NCBI GenBank assembly: GCA_003250975.1 | Contig: QKIY01000014.1 | Coordinates: 1-64,000, forward strand | From: Gammaproteobacteria bacterium | GTDB taxonomy: Bacteria > Pseudomonadota > Gammaproteobacteria > Eutrophobiales > Eutrophobiaceae | Reading direction: 5' to 3' | Length of the DNA: 64,000 bases | Shown: piece after piece, positions 17,561 through 26,204 of the stretch | How the letters are laid out: the number at the start of each line of letters is the position of its first letter | Position numbering within the stretch: the first letter of the stretch is position 1 | The notes under the pieces: model-generated | Databases searched by the model: none | Told to the model about the DNA's origin: nothing | Seen by the model: the letters and a program-made list of their open reading frames with translations, nothing else | Program-made: the position numbers and the translations under genes

Positions 17561-18532
17561 TCAATTGGCGCAGGGAGGCTGGTTACCATCACCATGCAGG
17601 CGGAGCGTGCCAACCAGATCACTGACATGGTTCATCTCGTGGCGTCTTAGGTAATCCGCGATCTCCCCGTTAATCTTCGGACACAGCAATGGATCGTAAA
17701 AAAGCGCCGTGCCGATACCAACTGCATCCGCACCCGCAATTATAAACTCAATTGCATCCTTCCCGGTCGTTACCCCACCCTGACCGATGATCGGTATATT
17801 ATGTGGTTTACTGACCTGGTAGACCTGGTGGACCTTGAGCAGGGCAATCGGCTTGATCGCGGGCCCGGACAGACCACCCTGGTTATTACCGATGACCGGC
17901 TCCCGGATCTCCGTGTCGATCGCCATCCCCATGAGGGTGTTGATTACTGCAAAGGCGTCCGTGCCCGCCTCGATACAACGGCGTGCATTCTCGGCGATAT
18001 CCGTCTGGTTAGGCGAAAGTTTGGTTATCAGGGGCTTATCCGTCATACGACGGCAGGCCTCTACCACACGGGCCGACATATCGGGGTCATTGCCAAAGGT
18101 GACTCCTCCTTCTTTGACGTTCGGGCAGGAGATATTGATCTCCATGGCATCGATAGGAGAATCATCGAAGACACGGGTAACCTCCGCATATTCTTCCACC
18201 GTGGAGCCGGACAGGTTGGCGATAAAGCGGGTCTCTGAGAAATCGAGTTTCGGCAAATACTCCTTCACGACTTTCTCTGCGCCCGGGTTTTGCAGACCAA
18301 TCGCGTTGAGCATTCCCATGTACGTCTCGGCGATCCGGTGCGGAGGATTGCCGAGACGGGGTTGCAGGGTCGTCCCCTTCAGACAGACGGCACCGACATC
18401 GGTATTGGAAAAGCCCTTGACTCGTGTATATTCTTCCCCGAAACCGACGCAACCGGACAAAAGGACCAGCGGCGAGTTGAACTGCATGCCGCAGAATTCC
18501 AGTTTAAGCAAATTACTGTCTTGCCGGTTCAT
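17561..18532 (-). CDS. pyrD: Dihydroorotate dehydrogenase, class 1B type
   Basis: This FMN enzyme oxidises dihydroorotate to orotate in pyrimidine synthesis. The catalytic base is C136 in EINISCPNVKEGG, and a cysteine here marks class 1 enzymes (class 2 has Ser). Class 1B segments are GNPPHRIAETYMGMLNAIGL and QNPG, with phosphate-binding GQGGVTTGKDA and GADAVGIGTALFYDP. Most gammaproteobacteria use the membrane class 2 enzyme. The class 1B partner PyrK is not encoded nearby. I chose the ATG at 18532 (MNRQDSNLLKLEF), with an alternative at 18535. Only 18 bases separate it from the divergent trmL start. Confidence 0.88.
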   Translation of the reverse strand: MNRQDSNLLKLEFCGMQFNSPLVLLSGCVGFGEEYTRVKGFSNTDVGAVCLKGTTLQPRLGNPPHRIAETYMGMLNAIGLQNPGAEKVVKEYLPKLDFSETRFIANLSGSTVEEYAEVTRVFDDSPIDAMEINISCPNVKEGGVTFGNDPDMSARVVEACRRMTDKPLITKLSPNQTDIAENARRCIEAGTDAFAVINTLMGMAIDTEIREPVIGNNQGGLSGPAIKPIALLKVHQVYQVSKPHNIPIIGQGGVTTGKDAIEFIIAGADAVGIGTALFYDPLLCPKINGEIADYLRRHEMNHVSDLVGTLRLHGDGNQPPCAN

Positions 18533-18550
18533 CATCCAGATTATACATAC

Positions 18551-19027
18551 ATGTTTAACATCGTACTTTATCAGCCGGAGATCCCACCCAATACCGGTAA
18601 CATTATACGTCTTTGCGCCAACACGGGCGCCAGTCTTCACCTGATTGAGCCGCTGGGTTTTACGCTGGAAGATAAAAAACTGAAACGTGCCGGCCTTGAT
18701 TATATCGAATGGTCACGCCTGATGGTCTGGCCGGACCTGCCCACTTACAGGGCGAATTCATCGTTTAATAAGCTCTATGCCATCTCCACAAAGGGCCGGC
18801 AACATTATGCCGGTTGCAGGTTTACGGTAGGCGACAGTTTCCTCTTCGGTCCGGAGACCCGCGGCCTCCCAGAAGAGGTCCTCGAGGGCTTCGAAGAGAA
18901 CGCCATTCTCCGGATCCCGATGCGGGATAACAGCCGCAGTATGAACCTGTCCAATGCAGCCGCAGTGATTGTTTACGAAGCCTGGCGCCAGAATAATTTC
19001 GAAGATTTATCAGGACAGGTGACCTAA
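18551..19027 (+). CDS. trmL: tRNA (cytidine/uridine-2'-O-)-methyltransferase TrmL
   Basis: This SPOUT methyltransferase modifies the ribose of the wobble base 34 in tRNA-Leu species. The 158-residue protein begins MFNIVLYQPEIPPNTGNIIR. It carries the knot motifs LFGPETRGLPEEV and IPMRDNSRSMNLSNAAAVIV that bind SAM. Length equals E. coli TrmL (157). The start at 18551 fits the family exactly, although the frame is open further upstream through the divergent pyrD. It converges with gpsA, with 17 bases between stops. Confidence 0.95.
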   Translation: MFNIVLYQPEIPPNTGNIIRLCANTGASLHLIEPLGFTLEDKKLKRAGLDYIEWSRLMVWPDLPTYRANSSFNKLYAISTKGRQHYAGCRFTVGDSFLFGPETRGLPEEVLEGFEENAILRIPMRDNSRSMNLSNAAAVIVYEAWRQNNFEDLSGQVT

Positions 19028-19044
19028 ATTGTCCGGGCGAGAGT

Positions 19045-20046
19045 TTAATCAATTTCGGATTTCTGTTCCCTTGAAAGCAACAGCTGCACGGCTTCCAGCG
19101 GCGGAATATCCTTATATAAAACATTATAGACTTGCTCGGAAATCGGCATATCAATGACAAATTCCCTAGCCAGCCTGACCAGTTCCTTTACCGTGCGTAT
19201 ACCTTCAACGGTCTGCTGGATTTCCTCCAAGGCGGCTTCCACGCCCTTGCCCTGTGCCAGCAAGATGCCGAAGCGCCGGTTGCGAGATTGGTTGTCCGTG
19301 CAGGTCAGTACTAGATCACCCAGCCCGGCCAGGCCCATGAAGGTCTCCTGCCTCCCCCCCAACGCTACACCTAGGCGCATGATCTCAGCAAGACCACGGG
19401 TAATCAATGCGGCCCGGGTATTGGCGCCGAATCCCAGCCCGTCGGCAATCCCTGCTGCTATCGCCATCACATTCTTGACGGCCCCGCCTACTTGTACACC
19501 AACGATGTCGTCCTGAGTATAGACACGGAAGAATTCATTATGGAAATAACGCGCAAATAACTCCGCCACGCTGTGGTTGCTGGACGCGATAGTCACCGCG
19601 GTCGGCAGTCCCTTGGCAACCTCTATTGCAAAGGATGGTCCCGATAGCACGGCCACGTTGGCGTTATCAGGCAGGCACTCATCAACGACCTTGTGATTCA
19701 GAATATGTTTGCCGGGCGCCAGTCCCTTGCAGGTCAGGCAGATATTGTATTCCTGTTGCATCTCGGCTAGCTGCCCCACGACAGTTTCAAGCGCGGCACA
19801 CGGCACCGCCAGAACAACATCATTGGTCTGGCGCAGAGATGTCACCAGGTCTTCCACCGGTTGCAGGCACTCGGGGAATTCCACGCCGGGGACATACTGT
19901 TCATTGGTGCGGTCCTGTATAAGTTGCTGGATGTGGCCGGTATTGTTGTCCCAGAGATGTACCGTGAAATTATTGCGTGCCAGGATGATTGCGAGGGCGG
20001 TCCCCCAGGACCCCGCGCCAATGACAAGTATAGGTTTCGTCGACAT
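19045..20046 (-). CDS. gpsA: Glycerol-3-phosphate dehydrogenase [NAD(P)+]
   Basis: It makes sn-glycerol-3-phosphate from dihydroxyacetone phosphate for phospholipid synthesis. The NAD-binding motif VIGAGSWGTALAIILARN starts at residue 8. The catalytic lysine region is VQVGGAVKNVMAIAAGIADG, followed by NTRAALITRGLAEI. Length is 333 residues. It is the last gene of a rhodanese-secB-gpsA minus-strand operon, the order usual in gammaproteobacteria (grxC is absent here). Confidence 0.96.
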   Translation of the reverse strand: MSTKPILVIGAGSWGTALAIILARNNFTVHLWDNNTGHIQQLIQDRTNEQYVPGVEFPECLQPVEDLVTSLRQTNDVVLAVPCAALETVVGQLAEMQQEYNICLTCKGLAPGKHILNHKVVDECLPDNANVAVLSGPSFAIEVAKGLPTAVTIASSNHSVAELFARYFHNEFFRVYTQDDIVGVQVGGAVKNVMAIAAGIADGLGFGANTRAALITRGLAEIMRLGVALGGRQETFMGLAGLGDLVLTCTDNQSRNRRFGILLAQGKGVEAALEEIQQTVEGIRTVKELVRLAREFVIDMPISEQVYNVLYKDIPPLEAVQLLLSREQKSEID

Positions 20047-20077
20047 ATCCTGAGTTCCCCGGAAGGACGATCAGCCC

Positions 20078-20581
20078 TCAGTGTGCCTTGCTTTTTTCAT
20101 CCGGATTCGAGGCCTGAGCCGCGGCTTTTTTTTGCTGGGCATACAGGGCCTCGAAATTGACCGGTGCCAGTAACAACTGCGGAAAACCGCCGCGCACGAC
20201 CAGGTCGCAGACCACTTCCCGAGCGAAAGGGAACAGCATATTCGGGCATAGGGTTGCAGTAACATGCTCCATCACCTCGGGAGGGAATTGCTTAATGAGA
20301 AATATTCCTGCCATCTGGACTTCCACCAGGTAGGCCGTTTTTTCATTGATCTTCACGGTGATGGTGATCTTCAACACCGCCTCGGTATGGTCCTCGTTTA
20401 CCTTTTTGGCCTCGTTGGACAGGTGCATGTCAACCTTCGGCGCCCAGGCCTCCATGAAGATTTCAGGTGAGTACGGTGTCTCAAAGGAGAGATCTTTTAC
20501 GTAGACCTTTTGCAGCAGAAACTTGCCGCTTTTGGCGTTTATATCGGTGATATCTTCCTCTGTGTTTGCTTTATCTGTCAT
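20078..20581 (-). CDS. secB: Protein-export chaperone SecB
   Basis: SecB keeps preproteins unfolded and hands them to SecA. The 167-residue protein has the family core QKVYVKDLSFETPYSPEIF, the EVQMAGIFLI strand and the SecA-contact segment CPNMLFPFAREVVCDLVVRG. The acidic N-terminal tail and Lys/Ala-rich C-terminal tail are slightly longer than in E. coli (155). It lies between the rhodanese gene (16 bases) and gpsA (31 bases). Confidence 0.96.
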   Translation of the reverse strand: MTDKANTEEDITDINAKSGKFLLQKVYVKDLSFETPYSPEIFMEAWAPKVDMHLSNEAKKVNEDHTEAVLKITITVKINEKTAYLVEVQMAGIFLIKQFPPEVMEHVTATLCPNMLFPFAREVVCDLVVRGGFPQLLLAPVNFEALYAQQKKAAAQASNPDEKSKAH

Positions 20582-20597
20582 TGCTGCATCTCACAAA

Positions 20598-21044
20598 CTA
20601 CGCTTCTGCTGCATCCTTGCTGACGCTGGCCAGCGGCAGGTTCGCCTGCCGCCAGGCATGCACGCCGCCCCTGAGGAAATACAGTTTCTCCAAGCCGCCC
20701 TGTTTCAGGATGCGTGCAATGCGGGGCGATGTGTTCCCGTGCGTACAGCACAGGATTACAGGTTTGTTGTTATATTTGGACCAGGTCTCTTTTTGTTCGC
20801 TGATCCTTTCTTCCGGGATATTGACAGCGTTCAGAATATGACCTGCATTGAAATCTTCCTCCTTGCGCAGGTCCAGTACAATGCCTTTTTCATGATTCAT
20901 CAGGCGCGTCGTTTCAGCGGGATTCACTGCCATAATACCCCCGGCGGCATGGCCGAAGATATTCCATAACAACAAGGCAGACAGCCCGATCAGCAGGGAG
21001 AACAGGAACAGGTGGTTGGCAATAAATTCCGGGATCTTTTCCAT
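20598..21044 (-). CDS. Membrane-anchored rhodanese-like protein (YibN type)
   Basis: An N-terminal membrane helix (LFLFSLLIGLSALLLWNIF) is followed by one rhodanese domain of about 100 residues. Its active-site loop is CCTHGNTS, with the persulfide cysteine followed by a five-residue loop and Ser. Rhodaneses carry sulfane sulfur. Location upstream of secB is the usual YibN position. The substrate is unknown. It is probably the first gene of the operon, since 279 bases without a gene lie upstream to gpmI. Confidence 0.88.
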   Translation of the reverse strand: MEKIPEFIANHLFLFSLLIGLSALLLWNIFGHAAGGIMAVNPAETTRLMNHEKGIVLDLRKEEDFNAGHILNAVNIPEERISEQKETWSKYNNKPVILCCTHGNTSPRIARILKQGGLEKLYFLRGGVHAWRQANLPLASVSKDAAEA

Positions 21045-21323
21045 AGTCGAATACTGTTATATTCAGGCCTTCGGGCCGGGGCGTCAAACTGGCGTGAATA
21101 ATACGTGAATACTTCCCGGATTAAAAATCCTGAATCGCGATGATCTTATCAGCAAGAAGGCAATTCATGCTAAACTATGCGTGTCATATATGAAGATGGT
21201 ACCGGGCGTATGACTCAGGATTCAATAGATCATTGAACATGGAAACATAATCCGGTGTCCCCTGATAATTCCCATAACCCAATTTATTTACCAGAACCTT
21301 ACAGCTAACCTGATTAACTGCCG

Positions 21324-22913
21324 ATGCGACCCAAGCACCGACCAATGTTACTCATTATTCTCGATGGCTGGGGATATTCCGAGAACATTGTCTATAACGC
21401 GATATACAGTGCCAACAAGCCCAACTGGGAACGGATTTGGGTGGAACAACTGCACACATTGATCGACGCCTCCGGCACGGCGGTCGGGTTGCCGGGCAGT
21501 CAAATGGGCAATTCGGAAGTTGGCCACATGAACATCGGCTCAGGCCGCATCGTGGACCAGGAGTTTTCCCGCATTACCCGTGCCCTGAAAGACGGTTCGT
21601 TTTTCGAGAACCAGACCCTAATCCAGCCATTTAAAAAGGCCGCCGCCAATAACAAGGCCGTCCACATCCTTGGCCTGCTTTCGCCTGGCGGCGTCCACAG
21701 TCATCAGGACCACATATTTGCACTGATGAAACTGGCAGCCCAGTATAGTGTGGAAAAAATCTACCTGCATGCCTTTCTGGATGGCAGGGACACACCACCT
21801 AAAAGCGCAGCAGAATACCTGCATGCGACGCATCTCAAGATGCGTGAACTCGGCAGGGGCAGGTTTGCCAGTATTATCGGCCGCTATTATGCCATGGACC
21901 GTAACAAACGCTGGGACAGGACCCAGGTGGCCTATGATCTGATAAGCCAGGGCAAGGCCGAGTTCCGCACGGATGACGTCTTCATTGCCGTTGACATGGC
22001 CTATGCCCGCGGTGAGACGGATGAATTCATCAAACCGACCGCCATCACGAAAGCTGGCGAACCGCCGGTGCAGGTGGAAGATGGTGATGTAATCGTGTTT
22101 GCCAATTACCGCGCGGACCGCGCCAGGCAACTGGCACGGGCGTTCACCAAACCCGACTTCAGGAGTTTTCCCAGAGAACGCTTCCCGAAGCTGGAGGCAT
22201 TCATTAGCCTGACGGAATACAAGGCCAACTACGAGTTCCCTGTCGCCTTTCCGCCGGAACACCTCAAGAATGTATTTGGTGAATACATTGCAAGCCTCGG
22301 GCTGAAACAATTACGGATCGCGGAAACGGAAAAATACGCCCACGTGACCTTCTTCTTCAACGGAGGGGAGGAACGCGTCTTTGCCGGTGAGGATCGCATT
22401 CTGATTCCGTCACCGCATGTCTCAACTTATGACAGGAAACCGGAGATGAGCGCCTTTGAAATTACCGACAAGCTGATTGAGGCAATAGAAAGCAAGAAAT
22501 ATGATGCCATCATTTGCAACTATGCCAATGCGGATATGGTGGGGCACACTGGTAACTTTCAGGCCGCTATACAGGCCGTGCAGGCAATTGACAAATGCCT
22601 CGGCAAAGTTATAGAAGCGACAAAAAAGGTCAGTGGCGAAATCATTATCACTGCTGACCACGGGAACGCGGAACAGATGCGCGCCTACACCACTGAAAAG
22701 ATTAAATCACAGGCCCACACGGCCCATACCAGCAATCTGGTCCCTATGATCTATATCGGACGCCCCGCTGAATTCATTCATGATGAAGGTATCCTGTCGG
22801 ATATCGCGCCCACCATGCTCTACCTGATGGGCCTGGACATCCCTGATGAGATGACCGGTAGCTCGCTGATTAAACTGCATGAAGAAACTGAACAGGCCGT
22901 CGTTGCAAAATAA
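21324..22913 (+). CDS. gpmI: 2,3-bisphosphoglycerate-independent phosphoglycerate mutase
   Basis: It interconverts 3- and 2-phosphoglycerate in glycolysis and gluconeogenesis using two Mn2+ ions. The alkaline-phosphatase-type domain has metal ligands in LIILDGWGY and the nucleophile S64 in QMGNSEVGHMNIGSGRIV. The phosphotransferase domain follows (DGRDTPPKSA, IIGRYYAMDRNKRWDR), and the C-terminal metal site reads NYANADMVGHTG, ITADHGNAE and AHTAHTSNLVP. Length is 529 residues. It is followed by envC and ctpA, the standard order in gammaproteobacteria. Confidence 0.96.
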   Translation: MRPKHRPMLLIILDGWGYSENIVYNAIYSANKPNWERIWVEQLHTLIDASGTAVGLPGSQMGNSEVGHMNIGSGRIVDQEFSRITRALKDGSFFENQTLIQPFKKAAANNKAVHILGLLSPGGVHSHQDHIFALMKLAAQYSVEKIYLHAFLDGRDTPPKSAAEYLHATHLKMRELGRGRFASIIGRYYAMDRNKRWDRTQVAYDLISQGKAEFRTDDVFIAVDMAYARGETDEFIKPTAITKAGEPPVQVEDGDVIVFANYRADRARQLARAFTKPDFRSFPRERFPKLEAFISLTEYKANYEFPVAFPPEHLKNVFGEYIASLGLKQLRIAETEKYAHVTFFFNGGEERVFAGEDRILIPSPHVSTYDRKPEMSAFEITDKLIEAIESKKYDAIICNYANADMVGHTGNFQAAIQAVQAIDKCLGKVIEATKKVSGEIIITADHGNAEQMRAYTTEKIKSQAHTAHTSNLVPMIYIGRPAEFIHDEGILSDIAPTMLYLMGLDIPDEMTGSSLIKLHEETEQAVVAK

Positions 22914-24078
22914 CGCGCTGAAAATACCGTTGACAATCTACCACGGTATGCTTGCATTCGCCCTGATGACACTCCCCCCTCTATTGCTTGCAGAAAACGA
23001 TACTGACGAAATGGAAGATCCCTCCATGCTTGATGCCGTCAGGGATCGTATCCAAAGTATCAGTTCCGACCTGCTGTCGGCCCGGTCCCGCTCTGAGAAA
23101 CTGCAGCAGGAACTTCGCCGAACCGAGATTGCCATTGGTAGGGAGTCACTAAAACTCAAGGAGATTGATGGCAAGATAAAACGGCAGAATGACCGGCTGA
23201 GACATCTGGCCACGGTTCTGGACGGACACGAACAGACCCTTGCGGAAGAACGCCGTTACCTAGCCATGCAGGTACGCTCCGCCTACATGGCGGGGCGCAG
23301 CAATTACCTGAAGCTTTTGCTCAATCAGGAAGACCCGGCCAAGGTGGGACGCGTGCTGGCCTATTATGATTACTATAACCGCGCGCGGATTGCCTCTATC
23401 TACGAGATCAAGGAAAAGGTCGACCTGATTAACACCTTAACTGCCAAGATAGAATCAGAGACGCAGGGCCTGGAAAAACTGAAGGCCCAACAATTGGCAA
23501 AGAATAGGGAACTGGCCGCCTACCGGGAATCTCGCAACATGGTCCTGGTACAACTCGAAACCGATATAGCCCAGAAGGACCTAGAACTCCAGAAACTGCT
23601 GGAGCAGGAACAAAAGCTATCCGCCCTGCTTAATAAACTCGAGCAGGAAGAAACTAGTGCAGATTTTTTTGAGGATATACCTCCCTTTGGAACACTCAAG
23701 GGCCAGCTTGACTGGCCGGCAAAGGGCAAGTTGCTGACCCGCTTCGGTAGCGAGCGCCGGGCCGGAAACCTCAAATGGCAAGGCGTAAAGATCGGGACCG
23801 ATGCCGGCAAGGATGTCCGGGCCATCCATTCCGGACGGGTCCTGTTTGCAGACTGGTTCCGCAACCTTGGCCTGTTGATCATCCTCGACCACGGCGAGGG
23901 CTATATGAGCCTCTATGGCTATAACCAGAGCCTGCTGAAAAAACCCGGCGACTGGGTGCTGGCCGGCGAGACCATTGCATATGCCGGCAATAGCGGAGGA
24001 CAGGATATACCGGGCGTTTACTTCGAAATCCGCCATAACGGCAAGCCTCTCAACCCCTCATTGTGGTGTAAAAGATGA
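22879..24078 (+). CDS. envC: Murein hydrolase activator EnvC
   Basis: EnvC activates the amidases AmiA/AmiB at the division septum. A short signal segment (MLAFALMTLPPLLLAEN at about 24-40) precedes a long coiled coil (residues about 50-255) and a C-terminal LytM/M23 domain (VKIGTDAGKDVRAIHSGRVL to YFEIRHNGKPLNPSLW). The peptidase-site histidine expected before FEIR is Tyr (GVYFEIRHNG), consistent with a non-catalytic LytM activator. The ATG at 22879 lies 35 bases inside gpmI. A TTG at 22903 is an alternative. Confidence 0.92.
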   Translation: MKKLNRPSLQNNALKIPLTIYHGMLAFALMTLPPLLLAENDTDEMEDPSMLDAVRDRIQSISSDLLSARSRSEKLQQELRRTEIAIGRESLKLKEIDGKIKRQNDRLRHLATVLDGHEQTLAEERRYLAMQVRSAYMAGRSNYLKLLLNQEDPAKVGRVLAYYDYYNRARIASIYEIKEKVDLINTLTAKIESETQGLEKLKAQQLAKNRELAAYRESRNMVLVQLETDIAQKDLELQKLLEQEQKLSALLNKLEQEETSADFFEDIPPFGTLKGQLDWPAKGKLLTRFGSERRAGNLKWQGVKIGTDAGKDVRAIHSGRVLFADWFRNLGLLIILDHGEGYMSLYGYNQSLLKKPGDWVLAGETIAYAGNSGGQDIPGVYFEIRHNGKPLNPSLWCKR

Positions 24079-24227
24079 TTGCCCGGGTGCTTTGGCTTGT
24101 CAGTAACTACCCCGCGCCTGTATGCTTTCACCCCATTGAGCAACACTACCCACGATATTGAGAGACATTACCGATTTAATATTATGAATCCCTGCGCCCT
24201 AGAGGGGATGATCTCATGGAGTAAATC

Positions 24228-25556
24228 ATGAACAGCTTTATGCGTAATCTTCTAATCCTGCTATTTATAACCGGCTTTGGCCTGCAACTGGCTGTTGGTG
24301 ACGACTCGACCACTAACGGTAATGGAGAAACCTTGCCGCTTGATGAACTGCGTACGTTTACCGAGGTGTTCGCCAAGATCAAGAACGATTATGTTGAGGA
24401 TGTTGATGATCGCAAGCTGCTGGAAGACGCCATCCGCGGCATGCTGGCAGGTCTGGACCCACACTCTACCTACCTGGACAAGGAATCCTACAAGGAACTG
24501 CAGGAAGGTACGACAGGTGAATTCGGCGGTTTGGGTATAGAGGTCGGTATGGAAGACGGGTTCGTCAAGGTTATTGCCCCTATAGATGACACGCCTGCGA
24601 AAAAGGCCGGCATCAAGGCGGGTGATCTCATCATCAAGCTGGACGATACACCGGTCAAGGGCCTGTCCCTGAATGATGCCATAAGCCGCATGCGCGGCAA
24701 ACCGGGCACGGATATCACATTGACGATTATCCGCGACGGCGAGGAAAAGCCACTTGTCATTACCATTACCCGCGCCATTATCCGCGTCAACAGTGTCCGG
24801 GGGAGGACCCTGGAGCCCGGCTTTGGTTACCTGCGTATCTCAAGCTTCCAGGCCAATACCGGCCATGACCTGCGCAAGCAACTCGACAAGTTATCGGAAG
24901 AGAATGATTACAAGCTTAAGGGCGTCGTTCTGGACCTGCGTAATAACCCGGGCGGCGTACTGAATGCCGCGGTCGAGGTGTCCGACCTGTTCCTGGATAA
25001 GGGCCTGATTGTCTACACCGAGGGCCGCATCAGAAATTCACAATTGAAATTCAACGCTAAACCCCTGAACGTGATCAGGGACCTGCCTATCGTGGTACTG
25101 GTCAATGAAGGATCGGCATCGGCCTCCGAGATCGTCGCGGGAGCCCTGCAGGACCATCGACGGGCCGTAATCGCGGGCCAACAAACTTTTGGCAAGGGCT
25201 CGGTTCAAACGATATTGCCCATGGCCAACGAAGCCGCGGTCAAACTCACCACGGCGCGTTACTTTACACCGTCAGGACGATCAATCCAGGCCTCCGGGAT
25301 TACGCCGGACATCATTATCGACAAGCTCGCGGTGGAAAAGCTGGAAGATGACGGCAATGGCATCGTCAAAGAAGCAGATCTCAGTGGTCACCTTGAAAAC
25401 CCCCAGGACAACGGGGATACCACTACAAATAAGAATGCAGAAAAGGCGGAAGAGGAAAAAGAGGTTGAACGGCCGCTCTCCGTCACGGACTATGAACTCT
25501 ACGAGGCGCTCAATATCCTCAAGGGCATGGCCCTTACCCATCGCAAGCCGGAATAA
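24228..25556 (+). CDS. ctpA: C-terminal processing protease (S41 family)
   Basis: This is a periplasmic Ser-Lys protease that trims C-termini or degrades cell-wall enzymes. A signal sequence (NLLILLFITGFGLQLAVG) is followed by a PDZ domain (GGLGIEVGMEDGFVKVIAPI to MRGKPG, about 100-160). The tail-specific protease core has catalytic S298 in NEGSASASEI and K323 in FGKGSVQT. A charged tail (KNAEKAEEEKEVERP) precedes the last helix. A GGAG ribosome site lies six bases upstream of the ATG. The stop overlaps the next start (TAATG). Confidence 0.95.
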   Translation: MNSFMRNLLILLFITGFGLQLAVGDDSTTNGNGETLPLDELRTFTEVFAKIKNDYVEDVDDRKLLEDAIRGMLAGLDPHSTYLDKESYKELQEGTTGEFGGLGIEVGMEDGFVKVIAPIDDTPAKKAGIKAGDLIIKLDDTPVKGLSLNDAISRMRGKPGTDITLTIIRDGEEKPLVITITRAIIRVNSVRGRTLEPGFGYLRISSFQANTGHDLRKQLDKLSEENDYKLKGVVLDLRNNPGGVLNAAVEVSDLFLDKGLIVYTEGRIRNSQLKFNAKPLNVIRDLPIVVLVNEGSASASEIVAGALQDHRRAVIAGQQTFGKGSVQTILPMANEAAVKLTTARYFTPSGRSIQASGITPDIIIDKLAVEKLEDDGNGIVKEADLSGHLENPQDNGDTTTNKNAEKAEEEKEVERPLSVTDYELYEALNILKGMALTHRKPE

Positions 25557-26116
25557 TGAGAGCTGTTAAAAGGGTATTAATCCCGCTTGCACAGGGTTGC
25601 GAGGAACTCGAGGCAGTAACCATTATCGACCTCCTGCGTCGTGCGAAGATCGAGGTCGTCACTGCTGGGCTGGATGGCAAGACCGTAACAGCCAGCCGTG
25701 GTGTCAGACTGATACCGGATATCGACCTGGATACCGCTCTCGGACAGGACTTCGACATGATCGTATTACCCGGCGGACTGCCCGGTGCAGAACACCTCGA
25801 CAATGACCCCCGTATCAAGACCCTGCTGAAAAAGATGGCCAATGATGAAAAGTACACGGCCGCCATCTGCGCAGCGCCCAAGGTGCTCGCCAATGCCGGT
25901 GTCCTCAGCGGCAAGAAGGCCACCAGTTATCCCGGCTTTCTTGAAAACCTGGACCTGCCTGACACCGAGTTAAAGACCGATGCGGTCGTTATTGACGGCA
26001 ATGTGATCACCTCGCGCGGCCCCGGCACCGCGATGGACTTCGCCCTAGCGTTGATAGAGTCATTAGATGGCAAGGACAAACGGGACGAAGTGGAAAAGGC
26101 ACTCGTGAGAAACTGA
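25556..26116 (+). CDS. DJ-1/PfpI family protein (YajL-like)
   Basis: This 186-residue flavodoxin-like fold protein carries the reactive C105 in AAICAAPKVLAN and the acidic partner in GCEELEAV (16-17), as in DJ-1 and YajL. The oxyanion-side GGLPGAEHL motif is also present. The family protects against oxidative or glyoxal damage, though the deglycase activity is debated. The start codon overlaps the ctpA stop, so translation is coupled. It converges with the radical SAM gene over 88 bases with no clear terminator. Confidence 0.88.
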   Translation: MRAVKRVLIPLAQGCEELEAVTIIDLLRRAKIEVVTAGLDGKTVTASRGVRLIPDIDLDTALGQDFDMIVLPGGLPGAEHLDNDPRIKTLLKKMANDEKYTAAICAAPKVLANAGVLSGKKATSYPGFLENLDLPDTELKTDAVVIDGNVITSRGPGTAMDFALALIESLDGKDKRDEVEKALVRN

Positions 26117-26204
26117 GCAATCAGCTGGCGTTCAACACCTTATTAACCGGAATCACTTTTAAGGAAGTTAACGTTTTAAATCACCGTTCAGGCCGGTAAT
26201 TATT

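Noticed and set aside
17835-18644. Long plus-strand reading frame (269 codons) opposite pyrD
   Set aside because: It is antisense to a complete, motif-bearing pyrD and lacks any recognisable domain; the real plus-strand gene here is trmL from 18551.
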